A stretch of 64,000 nucleotides of DNA from Streptomyces tropicalis (lineage in GTDB: Bacteria > Actinomycetota > Actinomycetes > Streptomycetales > Streptomycetaceae), in NCBI RefSeq assembly GCF_029269835.1, contig NZ_JARJBB010000004.1, positions 372,001 to 436,000 on the forward strand, read 5' to 3'. The notes beneath the pieces are model-generated. The model was given only the letters and a program-made list of their open reading frames with translations, had not been told where the DNA came from and did no database searches. Within the stretch, counting starts at the first letter, position 1. The number at the start of each line of letters is the position of its first letter. The position numbers were made by a program, and so were the translations under genes. Below, piece by piece: positions 19,012-27,609 of this stretch.

Positions 19012-19749
19012 TCAGGCCCGCAGTTCCGCACGGTCGCCCATGACCACCACGGGGTGCTGGGCGGGGGAGAGGGTGCGCAGCAGTCGGCGCATCGCCGACT
19101 CGGGCAGGCTCACACAGGCCGACGTGCCGCTGCCGTGGTCCATGTGCAGCCATATGTTCCCGCCCCTGGCCTGCCCCTGCGGCCGGACGGGGTTGTTGGG
19201 CGGGGTGCCCTTGACGCGGTTGTAGTCGATCGCGATGACGTAGTCGAAGTCGTGCCAGGAGGACTTGACCCAGTAGTGCGGGGCCTGGAAGGACGCGGAG
19301 CGGGTGTACGGCAGCTTGGCCCCCGGGTCGGCGAGCACCCCGCCCGCGTCGCTGAGGGTGAACACCCCGACCGGGCTGCGCTGGTCGCCCTCGCGGTGCT
19401 CGGTGGTCCAGCCGTGCCGGCCGTTGTGCGCCGCCCAGGACGCCGTGCGCTCCCAGATCCGGCCGTGCCTGGTGAACAGGACGACGGTCGACTCGGGCGA
19501 GTTGCGGTCCGTCCCGTACACGGCGACGATCTGGCGCGCGTCCGCCGGGACGCGCCGCCACATGCGGTCCCCGACGCCCGGCACCCGTCGCGGATCGGCG
19601 GACCCCGACGGGGCGGAGCCCCCCTGCCCGCCGGGCGCCGCATGGCCGCGTCCCGAACCACCGCACGCCGTCAGGGACATCGCCAACGCACCACAGGCCG
19701 CCACCACGGCCCCTGCCCGCTTCGCTCCACCTATCCGCATGCGCCCCAT
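19012..19749 (-). CDS. L,D-transpeptidase-like lipoprotein (YkuD family)
   Basis: About 245 residues. A lipoprotein signal ends in the lipobox LTACGG, so it is anchored outside the membrane. The catalytic domain has the family end motif HMDHGSGTSACVSLPESAMRRLL with Cys as nucleophile, preceded by RSPVGVFTLSDAGG and HYWVKSSWHDFDYVIAIDYN. It resembles the ErfK/YkuD 'L,D-peptidoglycan transpeptidase' proteins of Streptomyces that act on murein or as hydrolases. Start ATG 19749 or 19740; ribosome sites are poor for both. Monocistronic. Confidence 0.85.
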   Translation of the reverse strand: MGRMRIGGAKRAGAVVAACGALAMSLTACGGSGRGHAAPGGQGGSAPSGSADPRRVPGVGDRMWRRVPADARQIVAVYGTDRNSPESTVVLFTRHGRIWERTASWAAHNGRHGWTTEHREGDQRSPVGVFTLSDAGGVLADPGAKLPYTRSASFQAPHYWVKSSWHDFDYVIAIDYNRVKGTPPNNPVRPQGQARGGNIWLHMDHGSGTSACVSLPESAMRRLLRTLSPAQHPVVVMGDRAELRA

Positions 19750-19876
19750 CGTCGCACCCGGGTCCCCGGAAACCGGCCGGGGGTCGCACCCCCTGCACCG
19801 ACCGGCCGGTGTGAGACAGCTCACTCAACTCCCCGCCGGGTACCGGCGGATGTGCGGGGGCGCGGCCGGGACGGTG

Positions 19877-21016
19877 TCAGGAACGGGTGCCGGAGGCCGT
19901 GGTGAGCCAGCTCAGGGCGCGGCTGACGTCGGCGGCCGACACGATCCCCACCAGGTGTCCGCCGTCCAGGACCAGAGCCCGCCGGTCACGGCTCGACTCC
20001 AGCCGCGGCAGCAGGTCCACCACCGGGTCGCCCGGCGCCGCCGTGGGCACCTGGGGCAGTGGGCGCATGAGATCGCCGACCGTCGTGGCCGCACGGCCCT
20101 GCGGGGGCGCCTTGTCGACGAGGCGCACGGTGATCAGCCCGGCGACCGTGCCGTCCGGGGCCAGCACCGGGAACGCGGAGTGGCGGTACCGTCCGAAGGG
20201 CACCTCGGCGAGGAACTGCTCCACCGTCGTCGCCGACGGCACCGCGACCGGGTCGGCCGTCATGACCCGGCCCACGGTCACGTCGTCCAGTACGCTGCGC
20301 AGCTGCGCCTGGCGGGCCTCCGCGGTCGCCGTGGCGATCAGGAACCAGCCGATCAGCGCGGCCCACAGCCCCGACAGGCTGCCGGCGAACAGCACCGCCC
20401 CGCAGCCCGTCACCACCATGAACCAGCCCAGCCCCCGCCCGGCCGCCGTCGCCCCGCGCGTCGCCCGCAGCCGGTCGCCCGTGCGGTGCCACAGGAAGGC
20501 GCGCAGCAGCCGCCCGCCGTCCAGCGGGGCCGCGGGCAGCGCGTTGAACACCGCCAGCACGAAGTTGATCGCGGCCAGCCACGCCACCGCCTCCACCACG
20601 AGCCCGGAGGCGTGCACCGCCCGCAGCGCGAGCGCGAGCCCGGTGAAGAGCCCTCCCGCGACCGCGCTGGTCAGCGGCCCCACACCGGCGATTCGCAGCT
20701 CCGCCGCCGGGGTGGGCGCCTCGGAACGCAGCCGGGCCGCCCCGCCGAGCATCCACAGGGTGATCCCCTCGACCTGGACGCCGTTGCGGCGGGCGACGAC
20801 CGCGTGCGCGAGCTCGTGCGCCAGCAGTGACGCCATGAAGACCACCGCGGTCAGCAGGGCCAGCGCCCAGTAGGCCAGGAGGGAATGGCCGGGGTGGGCG
20901 TAGGGGAAGCGGCCGCGCGCGAGCATGAGGGCCACCAGGACGACGATGACCAGCACACTCCAGTGCAGTCCCACCCGGACACCCGCGATGCGCCCCAAGG
21001 ACAGTGTCTCGTTCAC
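19877..21016 (-). CDS. Site-2-type M50 metalloprotease with two CBS domains
   Basis: 379 residues. Six membrane helices carry the zinc site HELAH (residues 67-71) and the third ligand region NALPAAPLDGGRLL (~165-178). Two CBS domains follow (~240-315 and ~320-375). This is the Rv2625c type, a DosR-regulon gene in M. tuberculosis that sits next to the CBS protein Hrp1. CBS domains bind adenosyl ligands and may gate proteolysis by energy state; the substrate is unknown. GTG 21016 with GCGAGG. A GGGCC-GCCC-GGCCC palindrome lies 90 bp upstream. Confidence 0.9.
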   Translation of the reverse strand: MNETLSLGRIAGVRVGLHWSVLVIVVLVALMLARGRFPYAHPGHSLLAYWALALLTAVVFMASLLAHELAHAVVARRNGVQVEGITLWMLGGAARLRSEAPTPAAELRIAGVGPLTSAVAGGLFTGLALALRAVHASGLVVEAVAWLAAINFVLAVFNALPAAPLDGGRLLRAFLWHRTGDRLRATRGATAAGRGLGWFMVVTGCGAVLFAGSLSGLWAALIGWFLIATATAEARQAQLRSVLDDVTVGRVMTADPVAVPSATTVEQFLAEVPFGRYRHSAFPVLAPDGTVAGLITVRLVDKAPPQGRAATTVGDLMRPLPQVPTAAPGDPVVDLLPRLESSRDRRALVLDGGHLVGIVSAADVSRALSWLTTASGTRS

Positions 21017-21105
21017 CGTGCGCCTCGCTCGACGACGTCGTTCGTGCTGCCTCCATCGTCCTGCGGTGCCGGGCACGCGGGCAGGGCCGGGCAGCTCCGG
21101 ACGGG

Positions 21106-21119
21106 GGGCCGCCCGGCCC
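21106..21119. promoter_or_regulatory. Candidate DosR/OsdR-type box (M50 protease gene)
   Basis: GGGCC-GCCC-GGCCC, a full dyad 90 bp upstream of the start at 21016. Fits GGGnC-N4-GnCCC. Confidence 0.4.
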
Positions 21120-21154
21120 GGACCGTGGCCCGGACGCCGCCGGGCGGCCGCGGG

Positions 21155-22492
21155 TCAGGCGGGCTTCAGCGGGCCCGCGGCCGCGTACGCGCCCACCAGG
21201 TGGCCGGCGAACCAGTCCCGGGCCAGCTCCGCGACGGCCGCGAGCGCGCCCGGCTCGGCGAAGTGGTGGGTGGCGCCGGGGACGACCGTGAGCCGGTGGT
21301 CGCACCGCATCCACTCGGCGGCGAGGCGGTTGAGGCTGAGCAGCCGGATGTCGAGACCGCCGACGACGAACAGCGTCGCCGCCCGGACCCGGGCCAGCGC
21401 CGCGGGCCGGGCCAGGTCGGGCCGGCCGGCACGGCAGACCACGGCCCGCACGCCGTCGTCCGCGGCGGCCGCCTCCAGCGCCGCCGCAGCACCCGTGCCC
21501 GTGCCCAAGTAGCCCACCGGCAGGGCGGTTTCACTCCGCAGCCAGTCGGCGGCCGCGCGCAGCCGGCGGGCCAGCAGCAGGATGTCGAACGCGTTGTGCC
21601 GGTTGCCCGCCTCGTCCTCGGTGAGCAGATCGAGGACCAGGGTGCCGAAGCCGGACCGCCGCAGCTCGGCCGCGAGGTGCTCGTCGCCCGGGTCCTGCCG
21701 CCCGCCGCCGGTGCCCCGGGCGAGCACCACCACCGCCCGAGCCGCCGCGGGCAGCGTCAGCCGCGCGGCCAGCCGGACCGACTCCCCGGCCGGGATCTCC
21801 ACCTCCCGCTCCGGCTCCGGCCCGGACTCCACGGACGGCCGCCGGTCCGCGTCCGCCGACCGGTCGGCATCCGCCAGCAGCGTCCCGACCTGCTCGTCGG
21901 TGACCCGCGGGAACTCCCGGTACCAGGCGGCCAGCGAACCGACGTGCCGCAGCGCCTGCAGGCAGACGATCTCGTCGGCGACCGCGTCCAGCCGCGGCAG
22001 GGCACGCTCCGGCCCGACCGGGACCGCGAGCACGACGTGACCCGCGCCGCGGGCCCGGGCGACCCGGCAGGCGGCCTCGACCGTCGCGCCCGTCGCCAGC
22101 CCGTCGTCCACCACGACGGCGGTCGCCCCGTCCAGGGGCACCGGGTCGAGACCGGCACGGCACCGGACGGTGCGCCGCTCCAGCTCCGCCCGCTCCGCCT
22201 GCTCGACCGACTCCCGCTCGGCGTCGCTCAGGCCGCTCTCGCGCAGCACGTCCTCGTCCACGGTCAGGACCCCGTGCTCGCCGACGGCCCCGAAGCCCAG
22301 CTCCGGCTGCCACGGCACGCGCAGCTTGCGCACCGCGATCACGTCGAGGGGCAGATCCAGACAGCGGGCCAGCTCGAAGGCCACCGGGACGCCGCCCCGC
22401 GGCACGCCCAGGACCACGGCCCTCGTGCCGCGCAGGTACTCCAGGCGCCGGGCCAAGCGACGTCCGGCGTCCGCGCGGTTCTCGAAGCGCAT
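21155..22492 (-). CDS. Phosphoribosyltransferase fused to an alpha/beta hydrolase domain
   Basis: 445 residues. Residues 1-215 are a type I phosphoribosyltransferase with PRPP loop VVVDDGLATGAT (126-137) and VLGVPRGGVPVAFELA near the start. Residues 230-440 match a dienelactone-hydrolase-like domain. The same fusion is Rv0571c, a DosR-regulon gene. In the hydrolase half the nucleophile elbow, usually GASTG, reads GTGTG (329-333), so the Ser is Gly, and the usual HGSGSSR oxyanion loop reads RGTGGGR. The Asp (GGLD) and His (GATHHF) regions remain. The hydrolase part is therefore probably inactive. ATG 22492 with GAGGAGGTG. Confidence 0.9.
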   Translation of the reverse strand: MRFENRADAGRRLARRLEYLRGTRAVVLGVPRGGVPVAFELARCLDLPLDVIAVRKLRVPWQPELGFGAVGEHGVLTVDEDVLRESGLSDAERESVEQAERAELERRTVRCRAGLDPVPLDGATAVVVDDGLATGATVEAACRVARARGAGHVVLAVPVGPERALPRLDAVADEIVCLQALRHVGSLAAWYREFPRVTDEQVGTLLADADRSADADRRPSVESGPEPEREVEIPAGESVRLAARLTLPAAARAVVVLARGTGGGRQDPGDEHLAAELRRSGFGTLVLDLLTEDEAGNRHNAFDILLLARRLRAAADWLRSETALPVGYLGTGTGAAAALEAAAADDGVRAVVCRAGRPDLARPAALARVRAATLFVVGGLDIRLLSLNRLAAEWMRCDHRLTVVPGATHHFAEPGALAAVAELARDWFAGHLVGAYAAAGPLKPA

Positions 22493-22596
22493 GCGCCACC
22501 TCCTCGTACGTGCACCGGCGGCGCGGCGGCGGGCCGCCTCCCCCCATTGCTACGCCGCGCGGCAGGGCCGCGGCAGGGGCGGGCGGCCCCGGTCCG

Positions 22597-22610
22597 GGGC
22601 CGTTCGGCCT
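22597..22610. promoter_or_regulatory. Candidate DosR/OsdR-type box (PRTase-hydrolase gene)
   Basis: GGGCC-GTTC-GGCCT, one mismatch from a perfect dyad, 105 bp upstream of the start at 22492. A looser GGGCC-GAAA copy lies near 22651. Confidence 0.4.
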
Positions 22611-22771
22611 TCTCCGGGGCGGGGGCGGCGCCGGGCGCGGGTCGACCTCCGGGCCGAAAGGGGGCCTACCGCCTGCCCGGGAGGTGGGAGCGGGGAGCCG
22701 GGTGCCGGTGGGCGGGGGCCGGGGGGCCCGTGCGGACCGGGTGCCGGAGGCGGTCGTCGTGGAGTCCGGGG

Positions 22772-23398
22772 TCAGCGGGTCTTCCGGGCCCAGCGGGGAC
22801 CGACGCGTTCCCATTCCGTGGCCCAGCCGTTCAGGCGGCGGCGGTCCAGGCGCCAGCGGGCGGTCGCGCCCGCGGCGTGGACGACGCCGGCCAGCCCCAG
22901 TGCGGCCCCGGCGCCGAACAGCGCGGCCTCGAACACGGCCTCCGCCCCGCCGGGTGGCGCGGAGGCGAGGACACCGCGGCCGTCCTGCCACAGGGCGAGC
23001 GGCGTCCCGGCGCGCAGGCCGGTGGCCACCAGGGTGCGGCCGGTGCGGGTGCTGCCGTCCGGGGCGGTCCAGCGCACCGGCGCGGACGCGCGGTAGCTCT
23101 CGGTCCCCGCCGACGAGGGAGCCGACGGGACGTCGGCGAGCAGCACGGCCCGGACGGCGTGCCGGTCCGCGCGCTGCCGGGCGAACTCCTGGCCGGCGGC
23201 GTGCGCGGTGACCAGCCCGGTGACGGCACCGCCCACCACCAGAACCACCCACGTCACCAGCAGCACCCACGCCTCGATCACGTCCTCGCGGCGCCGCAGC
23301 GGGCTGCGCCGCCACCGCCACAGCCACCGGTCCGCGCGGCGTCCGCCGGTGCACGGCCGGCGTCCGCACGGCCCACCAGTGGGCCCGTCGACGTTCAT
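22772..23398 (-). CDS. Rv1733c-like membrane protein
   Basis: 208 residues with two membrane helices: DVIEAWVLLVTWVVLVVGGAVTGLV near residue 40-65 and a second around 165-185 (AALFGAGAALGLAGVVHAAG). Between them is an extracytoplasmic domain with the pattern VRAVLLADVP..RWTAPDGSTRTGRT..GTPLALWQDGRG, diagnostic of the Rv1733c family, a DosR-regulon membrane protein and latency antigen of unknown function. ATG 23398 with a strong GAGGAGGTG. Confidence 0.85.
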   Translation of the reverse strand: MNVDGPTGGPCGRRPCTGGRRADRWLWRWRRSPLRRREDVIEAWVLLVTWVVLVVGGAVTGLVTAHAAGQEFARQRADRHAVRAVLLADVPSAPSSAGTESYRASAPVRWTAPDGSTRTGRTLVATGLRAGTPLALWQDGRGVLASAPPGGAEAVFEAALFGAGAALGLAGVVHAAGATARWRLDRRRLNGWATEWERVGPRWARKTR

Positions 23399-23494
23399 CC
23401 GTCGTCACCTCCTCGTCCCGCCCCGGGCCCTCTCCTCGACACCGTGGGCGGACGTACCGGCTCCTCGACGGCGCCGGCGGACGTACCGGCGCGC

Positions 23495-23890
23495 TCAGCC
23501 GGCCATCGAGGGGGCCACCGGCCGCTGACCCTCCCCGTGCACCCGGTCCGGGGTCTCCGCCAGCTCCGGCAGCACCTCGAACGTGCCGGCCAGACCCGTG
23601 TGGCGCAGAATGCGCCGGAATCCCGCACTCCGGCTGAGCAGCCGCAGCCGGCCGTCCCGTGCCTCGACCCGGTTCCGCACCCTGCACAGCACGCCCAGCC
23701 CGGCGCAGTCGATGAAGGGCACCGTCCGCAGGTCCAGGACCAGGTCCGGCCGGCACCCGGCGGTGAGCGTGTCCAGACGCAGGCGCAGCGCCGGCACCGA
23801 GGCGACGTCGACGGCTCCGCACAGGGTCACGACGGTGGCGCCTGCCGGGTCCACCGGCCGTGCGGGGGAGGGGGTCGGGCTCTCGAACAT
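23495..23890 (-). CDS. STAS-domain anti-sigma factor antagonist
   Basis: 131 residues with a SpoIIAA/RsbV-like fold: TVVTLCGAVDVASVPALRLRLDTL, then PDLVLDLRTVPFIDCAGLGVLCR, where the loop normally carrying the phosphorylated Ser reads DCAGLG. The Ser is replaced by Cys-Ala, so phosphorylation by an RsbW kinase at the usual place is doubtful. Start ATG 23890 lacks a good ribosome site. It is divergent from the alcohol dehydrogenase gene and shares a promoter region with several GGGCC..GGCCC dyads. Confidence 0.82.
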   Translation of the reverse strand: MFESPTPSPARPVDPAGATVVTLCGAVDVASVPALRLRLDTLTAGCRPDLVLDLRTVPFIDCAGLGVLCRVRNRVEARDGRLRLLSRSAGFRRILRHTGLAGTFEVLPELAETPDRVHGEGQRPVAPSMAG

Positions 23891-23927
23891 GATGCCGAGG
23901 AAACCGGAACCGAAGGCACCGGCGGTA

Positions 23928-24087
23928 GGGCCGGTCGGCCCCAGTTGGACGGCGCCGCGCAGCACACCACGGGGGCGCGCGCCGGGCGCGCACGGCCCGC
24001 TCCGGTCGGCGGCGCTCCCGGGGCCGACCGGCCCATGCGGATCGCTCCGGACGGCCGACAAGCTGGACCTGCGGGGCCGACCGGGCA
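23928..24087. promoter_or_regulatory. Cluster of candidate DosR/OsdR-type boxes (STAS / alcohol dehydrogenase)
   Basis: Perfect dyads GGGCC-GGTC-GGCCC (23928-23941) and GGGCC-GACC-GGCCC (24021-24034), with a weaker GGGCC-GACC-GGGCA (24074-24087), lie between the divergent starts at 23890 and 24167. Confidence 0.5.
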
Positions 24088-24166
24088 CCGGACCGCCACG
24101 GCGCGGACCGGCACCGGACCGCCACGCCCCGGAGCACCGCCGGAACTCAGGAGGGTGAGGAGCGGC

Positions 24167-25237
24167 ATGAAAGGCTACGTCTTCCACGGCCCCGGACAGT
24201 CCGCCTGGGAGGAAGTCCCCGACCCCGGCATCAAGGAACCCACCGACGCGATCGTCCGGGTCGACGCCGTCACCATCTGCGGCACCGACCTGCACATCCT
24301 CAAGGGCGACGTGCCCGAGGTGCAGCCCGGCACGGTGCTCGGGCACGAGGCCGTCGGCGAGATCGTCGAGGTCGGCGGCGACGTCCGCACCGTACGCCCC
24401 GGGGACCGGGTCCTGGTCTCCTGCATCACCGCCTGCGGACGGTGCCGCTACTGCCGGGAGGCCGCGTACGGGCAGTGCCTCGGCGGCGGGGGCTGGATCC
24501 TCGGCCACCTGATCGACGGCACCCAGGCCGAGTACGTCCGGGTGCCCTACGCCGACCTCTCCGTGCACACCCTGCCCGCCGCCGTGCCCGACCGGGACGC
24601 GGTCCTGCTGGCCGACATCTTCCCGACCGCCTACGAGGTCGGCGTCCTCAACGGCCGGGTGCGGCCCGGCGACACGGTCGTCGTGGTCGGCGCCGGGCCC
24701 ATCGGGCTCGCGGCGATCGCCACCGCCCGGCTGTTCGCGCCGGAGCGGATCGTCGCCGTGGACGTGGCCGCAGCCCGCCTGGAGGCCGCGCGGAGTCTCG
24801 GCGCCGACGCGGTGGCCGACGCCGGGGAGGCTCCCGACCAGCTGATCGCCGACCTCACCACGGGGCTCGGCGCGGACGTGGTGATCGAGGCGGTGGGCGT
24901 GCCGGAGACCTTCGAACTGTGCACCCGCATGGTGCGCGCCGGCGGGCACGTCGCCAACATCGGCGTCCATGGCCGCCCGGCGACCCTCCACCTGGAGGAC
25001 CTGTGGATCAGGAACCTGACGATCACCACGGGCCTGGTCGACACCCACTCCACGCCCACCCTGCTGCGGATGGCGGCCGCCGGCCGCCTGCCCACGTCCG
25101 AGCTGGTCACCCACACCTTCCCGCTGGACCGCATGCAGGAGGCGTACGACGTCTTCGGCGCCGCCGCCGACACCGGCGCCCTGAAGGTCGTGCTCGGAGG
25201 GCCCCTGCGGGAGGTCGTCGCCGTGCAACCGGACTGA
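24167..25237 (+). CDS. Zinc-dependent alcohol dehydrogenase
   Basis: 356 residues, medium-chain dehydrogenase. The catalytic zinc Cys lies in VTICGTDLH and the His-Glu in VLGHEAVGEIVE. The structural zinc lobe has four Cys (CGRCRYCREAAYGQC). The Rossmann motif is VVVGAGPIGLAAIATA. The substrate is probably a short or medium alcohol with NAD. A similar gene sits among universal stress genes in the S. coelicolor OsdR cluster. It could recycle NADH during oxygen limitation. ATG 24167 with GAGGAG. Confidence 0.93.
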   Translation: MKGYVFHGPGQSAWEEVPDPGIKEPTDAIVRVDAVTICGTDLHILKGDVPEVQPGTVLGHEAVGEIVEVGGDVRTVRPGDRVLVSCITACGRCRYCREAAYGQCLGGGGWILGHLIDGTQAEYVRVPYADLSVHTLPAAVPDRDAVLLADIFPTAYEVGVLNGRVRPGDTVVVVGAGPIGLAAIATARLFAPERIVAVDVAAARLEAARSLGADAVADAGEAPDQLIADLTTGLGADVVIEAVGVPETFELCTRMVRAGGHVANIGVHGRPATLHLEDLWIRNLTITTGLVDTHSTPTLLRMAAAGRLPTSELVTHTFPLDRMQEAYDVFGAAADTGALKVVLGGPLREVVAVQPD

Positions 25238-25292
25238 CACCGGGCCGCGGCCCCCGCGGACCCGACGGAACCGACCCAAGGAGGTGCCGGAC

Positions 25293-25973
25293 ATGACCGA
25301 CCAGGCACTGCCCCCGGCACACCCGGCGGAGGAAACGCCGCTCGGCGACCTCGGCCGGCGCCTCGCCCGGCGGCGCACGGACCGCGGCCTGACCCGCGCC
25401 CAGGCCGCCGACCGGGCCGGCATCGCGCCCGGCTACCTCCGGTACCTGGAGGAACACCCCGGCGCCGCACCGGCCCCGGGCACCCTCAACCGGCTGGCCA
25501 CCGCCCTGGACACCACGGTCGCCCACCTGACCGGCGCCACCGCCGACCGGCCGCCCGGCCCGGGCCGGGCGGCCCCCGCACCGGTGCTCACCGAGCTCGC
25601 CCCGGCCGAGTGCCGGGCCCTGCTGGGCGGGCACGGCGTGGGACGGCTGGCCGTGCCGACCGTGTCCGGGCCGGTCGTCGTGCCCGTCAACTACAGCGTC
25701 GTCGACGGCGCGATCGTCTTCCGCACCGCCCCGGACGCCACCCCCTACCAGGCCGTGGGCTGCCGGGTGGCCTTCGAGGTCGACCGGATCGACGACGCCT
25801 TCAGCCGCGGCTGGAGCGTGCTGGTGCGCGGACACGCGCACGCCGTCACGGACTCCGCCGAGGTCCGCCGGCTCGTGGATCGGGCGTACAGCCCGCCCTG
25901 GGCCGGGGGCCGGCGCGACGTGTGGGTGCGCATCGACCCGCTCGTCGTCACCGGGCGCCGGATCACGGCTTGA
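25293..25973 (+). CDS. HTH (Xre-type) plus pyridoxamine 5'-phosphate oxidase-like flavoprotein
   Basis: 226 residues. Residues ~17-80 form an Xre-type helix-turn-helix (LGRRLARRRTDRGLTRAQAA, IAPGYLRYLEEHP). Residues ~95-220 form a split-barrel flavin-binding domain (GVGRLAVPTVSGPVVVPVNY, VAFEVDRIDDAFSRGWSVLV, VWVRIDPLVVTGR). This fusion is common in actinobacteria and suggests a flavin- or F420-sensing regulator. It follows the dehydrogenase by 55 bp on the same strand and starts at ATG 25293 with AAGGAGG. Confidence 0.88.
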   Translation: MTDQALPPAHPAEETPLGDLGRRLARRRTDRGLTRAQAADRAGIAPGYLRYLEEHPGAAPAPGTLNRLATALDTTVAHLTGATADRPPGPGRAAPAPVLTELAPAECRALLGGHGVGRLAVPTVSGPVVVPVNYSVVDGAIVFRTAPDATPYQAVGCRVAFEVDRIDDAFSRGWSVLVRGHAHAVTDSAEVRRLVDRAYSPPWAGGRRDVWVRIDPLVVTGRRITA

Positions 25974-25998
25974 CCCCGGGTCCTTCTCCGGCTGCGCC

Positions 25999-26012
25999 GG
26001 GACCCACGGCCC
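25999..26012. promoter_or_regulatory. Candidate DosR/OsdR-type box (split-barrel flavoprotein gene)
   Basis: GGGAC-CCAC-GGCCC, 145 bp upstream of the start at 26157. A half-site GGGTC-CTTC lies at 25978. Confidence 0.4.
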
Positions 26013-26070
26013 CTCCTCCGCGGCGGCCTGCGCGCCGAGCATGGAGGCATCTGGCACCGCCACACGTGCC

Positions 26071-26155
26071 CACCACCGGTGAGGGACGAGCCGGCCAGGG
26101 AGGCCCCACGCACCACACCACCAGACCGCACCACCGGGTGAGAGACGAGCCGGCC
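26071..26155 (+). repeat. Direct repeat in the leader of the flavoprotein gene
   Basis: CACCACCGGTGAGGGACGAG.. (26071-26096) recurs as CACCACCGGGTGAGAGACGAG (26129-26155, first bases given). The second copy supplies the ribosome site of the gene at 26157. Confidence 0.7.
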
Positions 26156-26156
26156 G

Positions 26157-26597
26157 ATGTACGCCAACGACGGATTCCGCGAACTGCAGCGCCCGGAGTG
26201 CCTGCATCTGCTCGCGAGCGCGCCCGTGGGCCGCATCGTCCACACCCGGCACGCCCTGCCCGCGGTGCTGCCGGTCAACTTCAGCCTGGACGGGGACGGC
26301 GCCGTGGTGCTGCGCACGTCGGCGTCCTCGGAACTGGTCCGTGCGATCGACGGTGCCGTCGTCGCCTTCGAGGCCGACGAGATGGACGCGGCCACCCGGG
26401 CGGGCTGGAGCGTCGTCGTCACCGGGGCCGCGTCCGTCGTCACCGACGCGGCGGAGCACGAGCGCCTCACGCGCAGCGGCCCCCGATCCTGGGTGCCCGC
26501 GCCCCGGGAGGTGTTCGTGCGGATCGAGCCGGAGCTGGTCACCGGCCGCGAACTCGTCGGCGGCACGCTCCGTCCCGCCGCCGCCCGGTGGCCGTGA
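26157..26597 (+). CDS. Pyridoxamine 5'-phosphate oxidase-like split-barrel flavoprotein
   Basis: 146 residues, a stand-alone version of the flavin domain of the previous gene. It opens RELQRPECLHLLASAPVGRIV, with LPAVLPVNFSLDGDGAVVLR, VVAFEADEMDAATRAGWSVV and VFVRIEPELVTGREL following. Members bind FMN, F420 or heme and reduce small substrates. Similar small proteins occur in DosR-type stress clusters. Substrate unknown. The ribosome site GAGACGAG is inside the duplicated leader segment. Confidence 0.88.
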   Translation: MYANDGFRELQRPECLHLLASAPVGRIVHTRHALPAVLPVNFSLDGDGAVVLRTSASSELVRAIDGAVVAFEADEMDAATRAGWSVVVTGAASVVTDAAEHERLTRSGPRSWVPAPREVFVRIEPELVTGRELVGGTLRPAAARWP

Positions 26598-26632
26598 ACG
26601 GCGCGTCCGCGGGCCGGCCCACGCCCCGGCCG

Positions 26633-26646
26633 GGGCCCTTCGGCCG
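26633..26646. promoter_or_regulatory. Candidate DosR/OsdR-type box (CBS-BON gene at 26709)
   Basis: GGGCC-CTTC-GGCCG, 62 bp upstream of the start. Confidence 0.45.
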
Positions 26647-26708
26647 CTGCCCGCGGGCGGCGCCGTGGCCGACGCCGGAGGGGACGCCGGAAACCGGAAA
26701 GAGGACAC

Positions 26709-27464
26709 GTGAGGGATCGGGCCGCGCTGGAGGTCGCCATGCAGGGCTCTCGCTACACCGTGAACGACGTCATGACGAGTACCGTCGTCGCCCTGGCCCG
26801 CGGGGCGGCCTTCAAGGAGATCGTCCGGACCATGGAGCAGTGGGGGGTCAGCGCGATGCCCGTGCTGGACGGCCGCGGCCGAGTCCTCGGCGTCGTCTCC
26901 GAGGCGGACCTGCTGCGCAAGGAGGAGTTCCGCGTCACCGACCCGGACGCGCGCGCCGGGGAACCGCCTCCGACCGGCCGGGCGAAGGCCGGCGCGGTGA
27001 CCGCCGAGGAGCTCATGACCCGCCCCGCCGTGACCGTCCACGCCGACGCCACCCTCGCCCGGGCCGCCGCCGTCATGGCCCGCCACCAGGTCAAACGGCT
27101 CCCCGTGGTGGACGACGACGGCGCCCTCAAGGGCATCGTCAGCCGCTCCGACCTGCTCCGGATCTTCCTGCGGAGCGACGAGGACATCGCTGACGAGATC
27201 CGTCACGAGATCGCCGCCGCCCGCTTCCCCGTGCCGCTGGACGGGGTCCGCGTGGACGTGCGGGAGGGCGTGGTCACGCTCGGCGGCCGGGTCGCCGACC
27301 CGTCCCTGATCCCGCTCGCCGTACGGCTGGTGCGCTCCGTCGAGGGCGTGGTGGACGTACGCTGCGCGCTCGCCGGACCACGTCGCCGCCCCGTCCTCGA
27401 ACCCGACCTGACCACGGGCGCCGCTTCCCCGGGACCGCGGGGGAGGCCGGGCAGCACCGCGTGA
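26709..27464 (+). CDS. CBS-pair protein with BON domain
   Basis: 251 residues. Two CBS motifs (VNDVMTSTVVALARGAAFKE to VLGVVSEADLLRKE, and AEELMTRPAVTVHADATLAR to LKGIVSRSDLLRIF) form a nucleotide-binding Bateman module. A BON domain follows (RVDVREGVVTLGGRVADPSL), usually a membrane-contact module. The CBS part resembles Hrp1 (Rv2626c) of the DosR regulon. Likely an energy or adenylate sensor. GTG 26709 with GAGGA. A paralogue lies convergently at 27610-28275. Confidence 0.9.
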   Translation: MRDRAALEVAMQGSRYTVNDVMTSTVVALARGAAFKEIVRTMEQWGVSAMPVLDGRGRVLGVVSEADLLRKEEFRVTDPDARAGEPPPTGRAKAGAVTAEELMTRPAVTVHADATLARAAAVMARHQVKRLPVVDDDGALKGIVSRSDLLRIFLRSDEDIADEIRHEIAAARFPVPLDGVRVDVREGVVTLGGRVADPSLIPLAVRLVRSVEGVVDVRCALAGPRRRPVLEPDLTTGAASPGPRGRPGSTA

Positions 27465-27609
27465 ACGCCGCGACCCCGTCGTGAGCCGCACCCCGCCGTG
27501 AGCCACCACCCCGGCCGGCGAGGGCCATCACCCGGCCCGGCGTGGGATGTCCCCCTTCACCGGGGTGAGTTACGGCCCGGCGCGCGCCGGGGCGCCGGGC
27601 TGCCGGCCG

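Noticed and set aside
20885..25237. A 1450-codon open frame on the plus strand
   Set aside because: Only its last 356 codons (from 24167) are the alcohol dehydrogenase. The rest is antisense to the M50, PRTase and Rv1733c-like genes and is a by-product of high GC.
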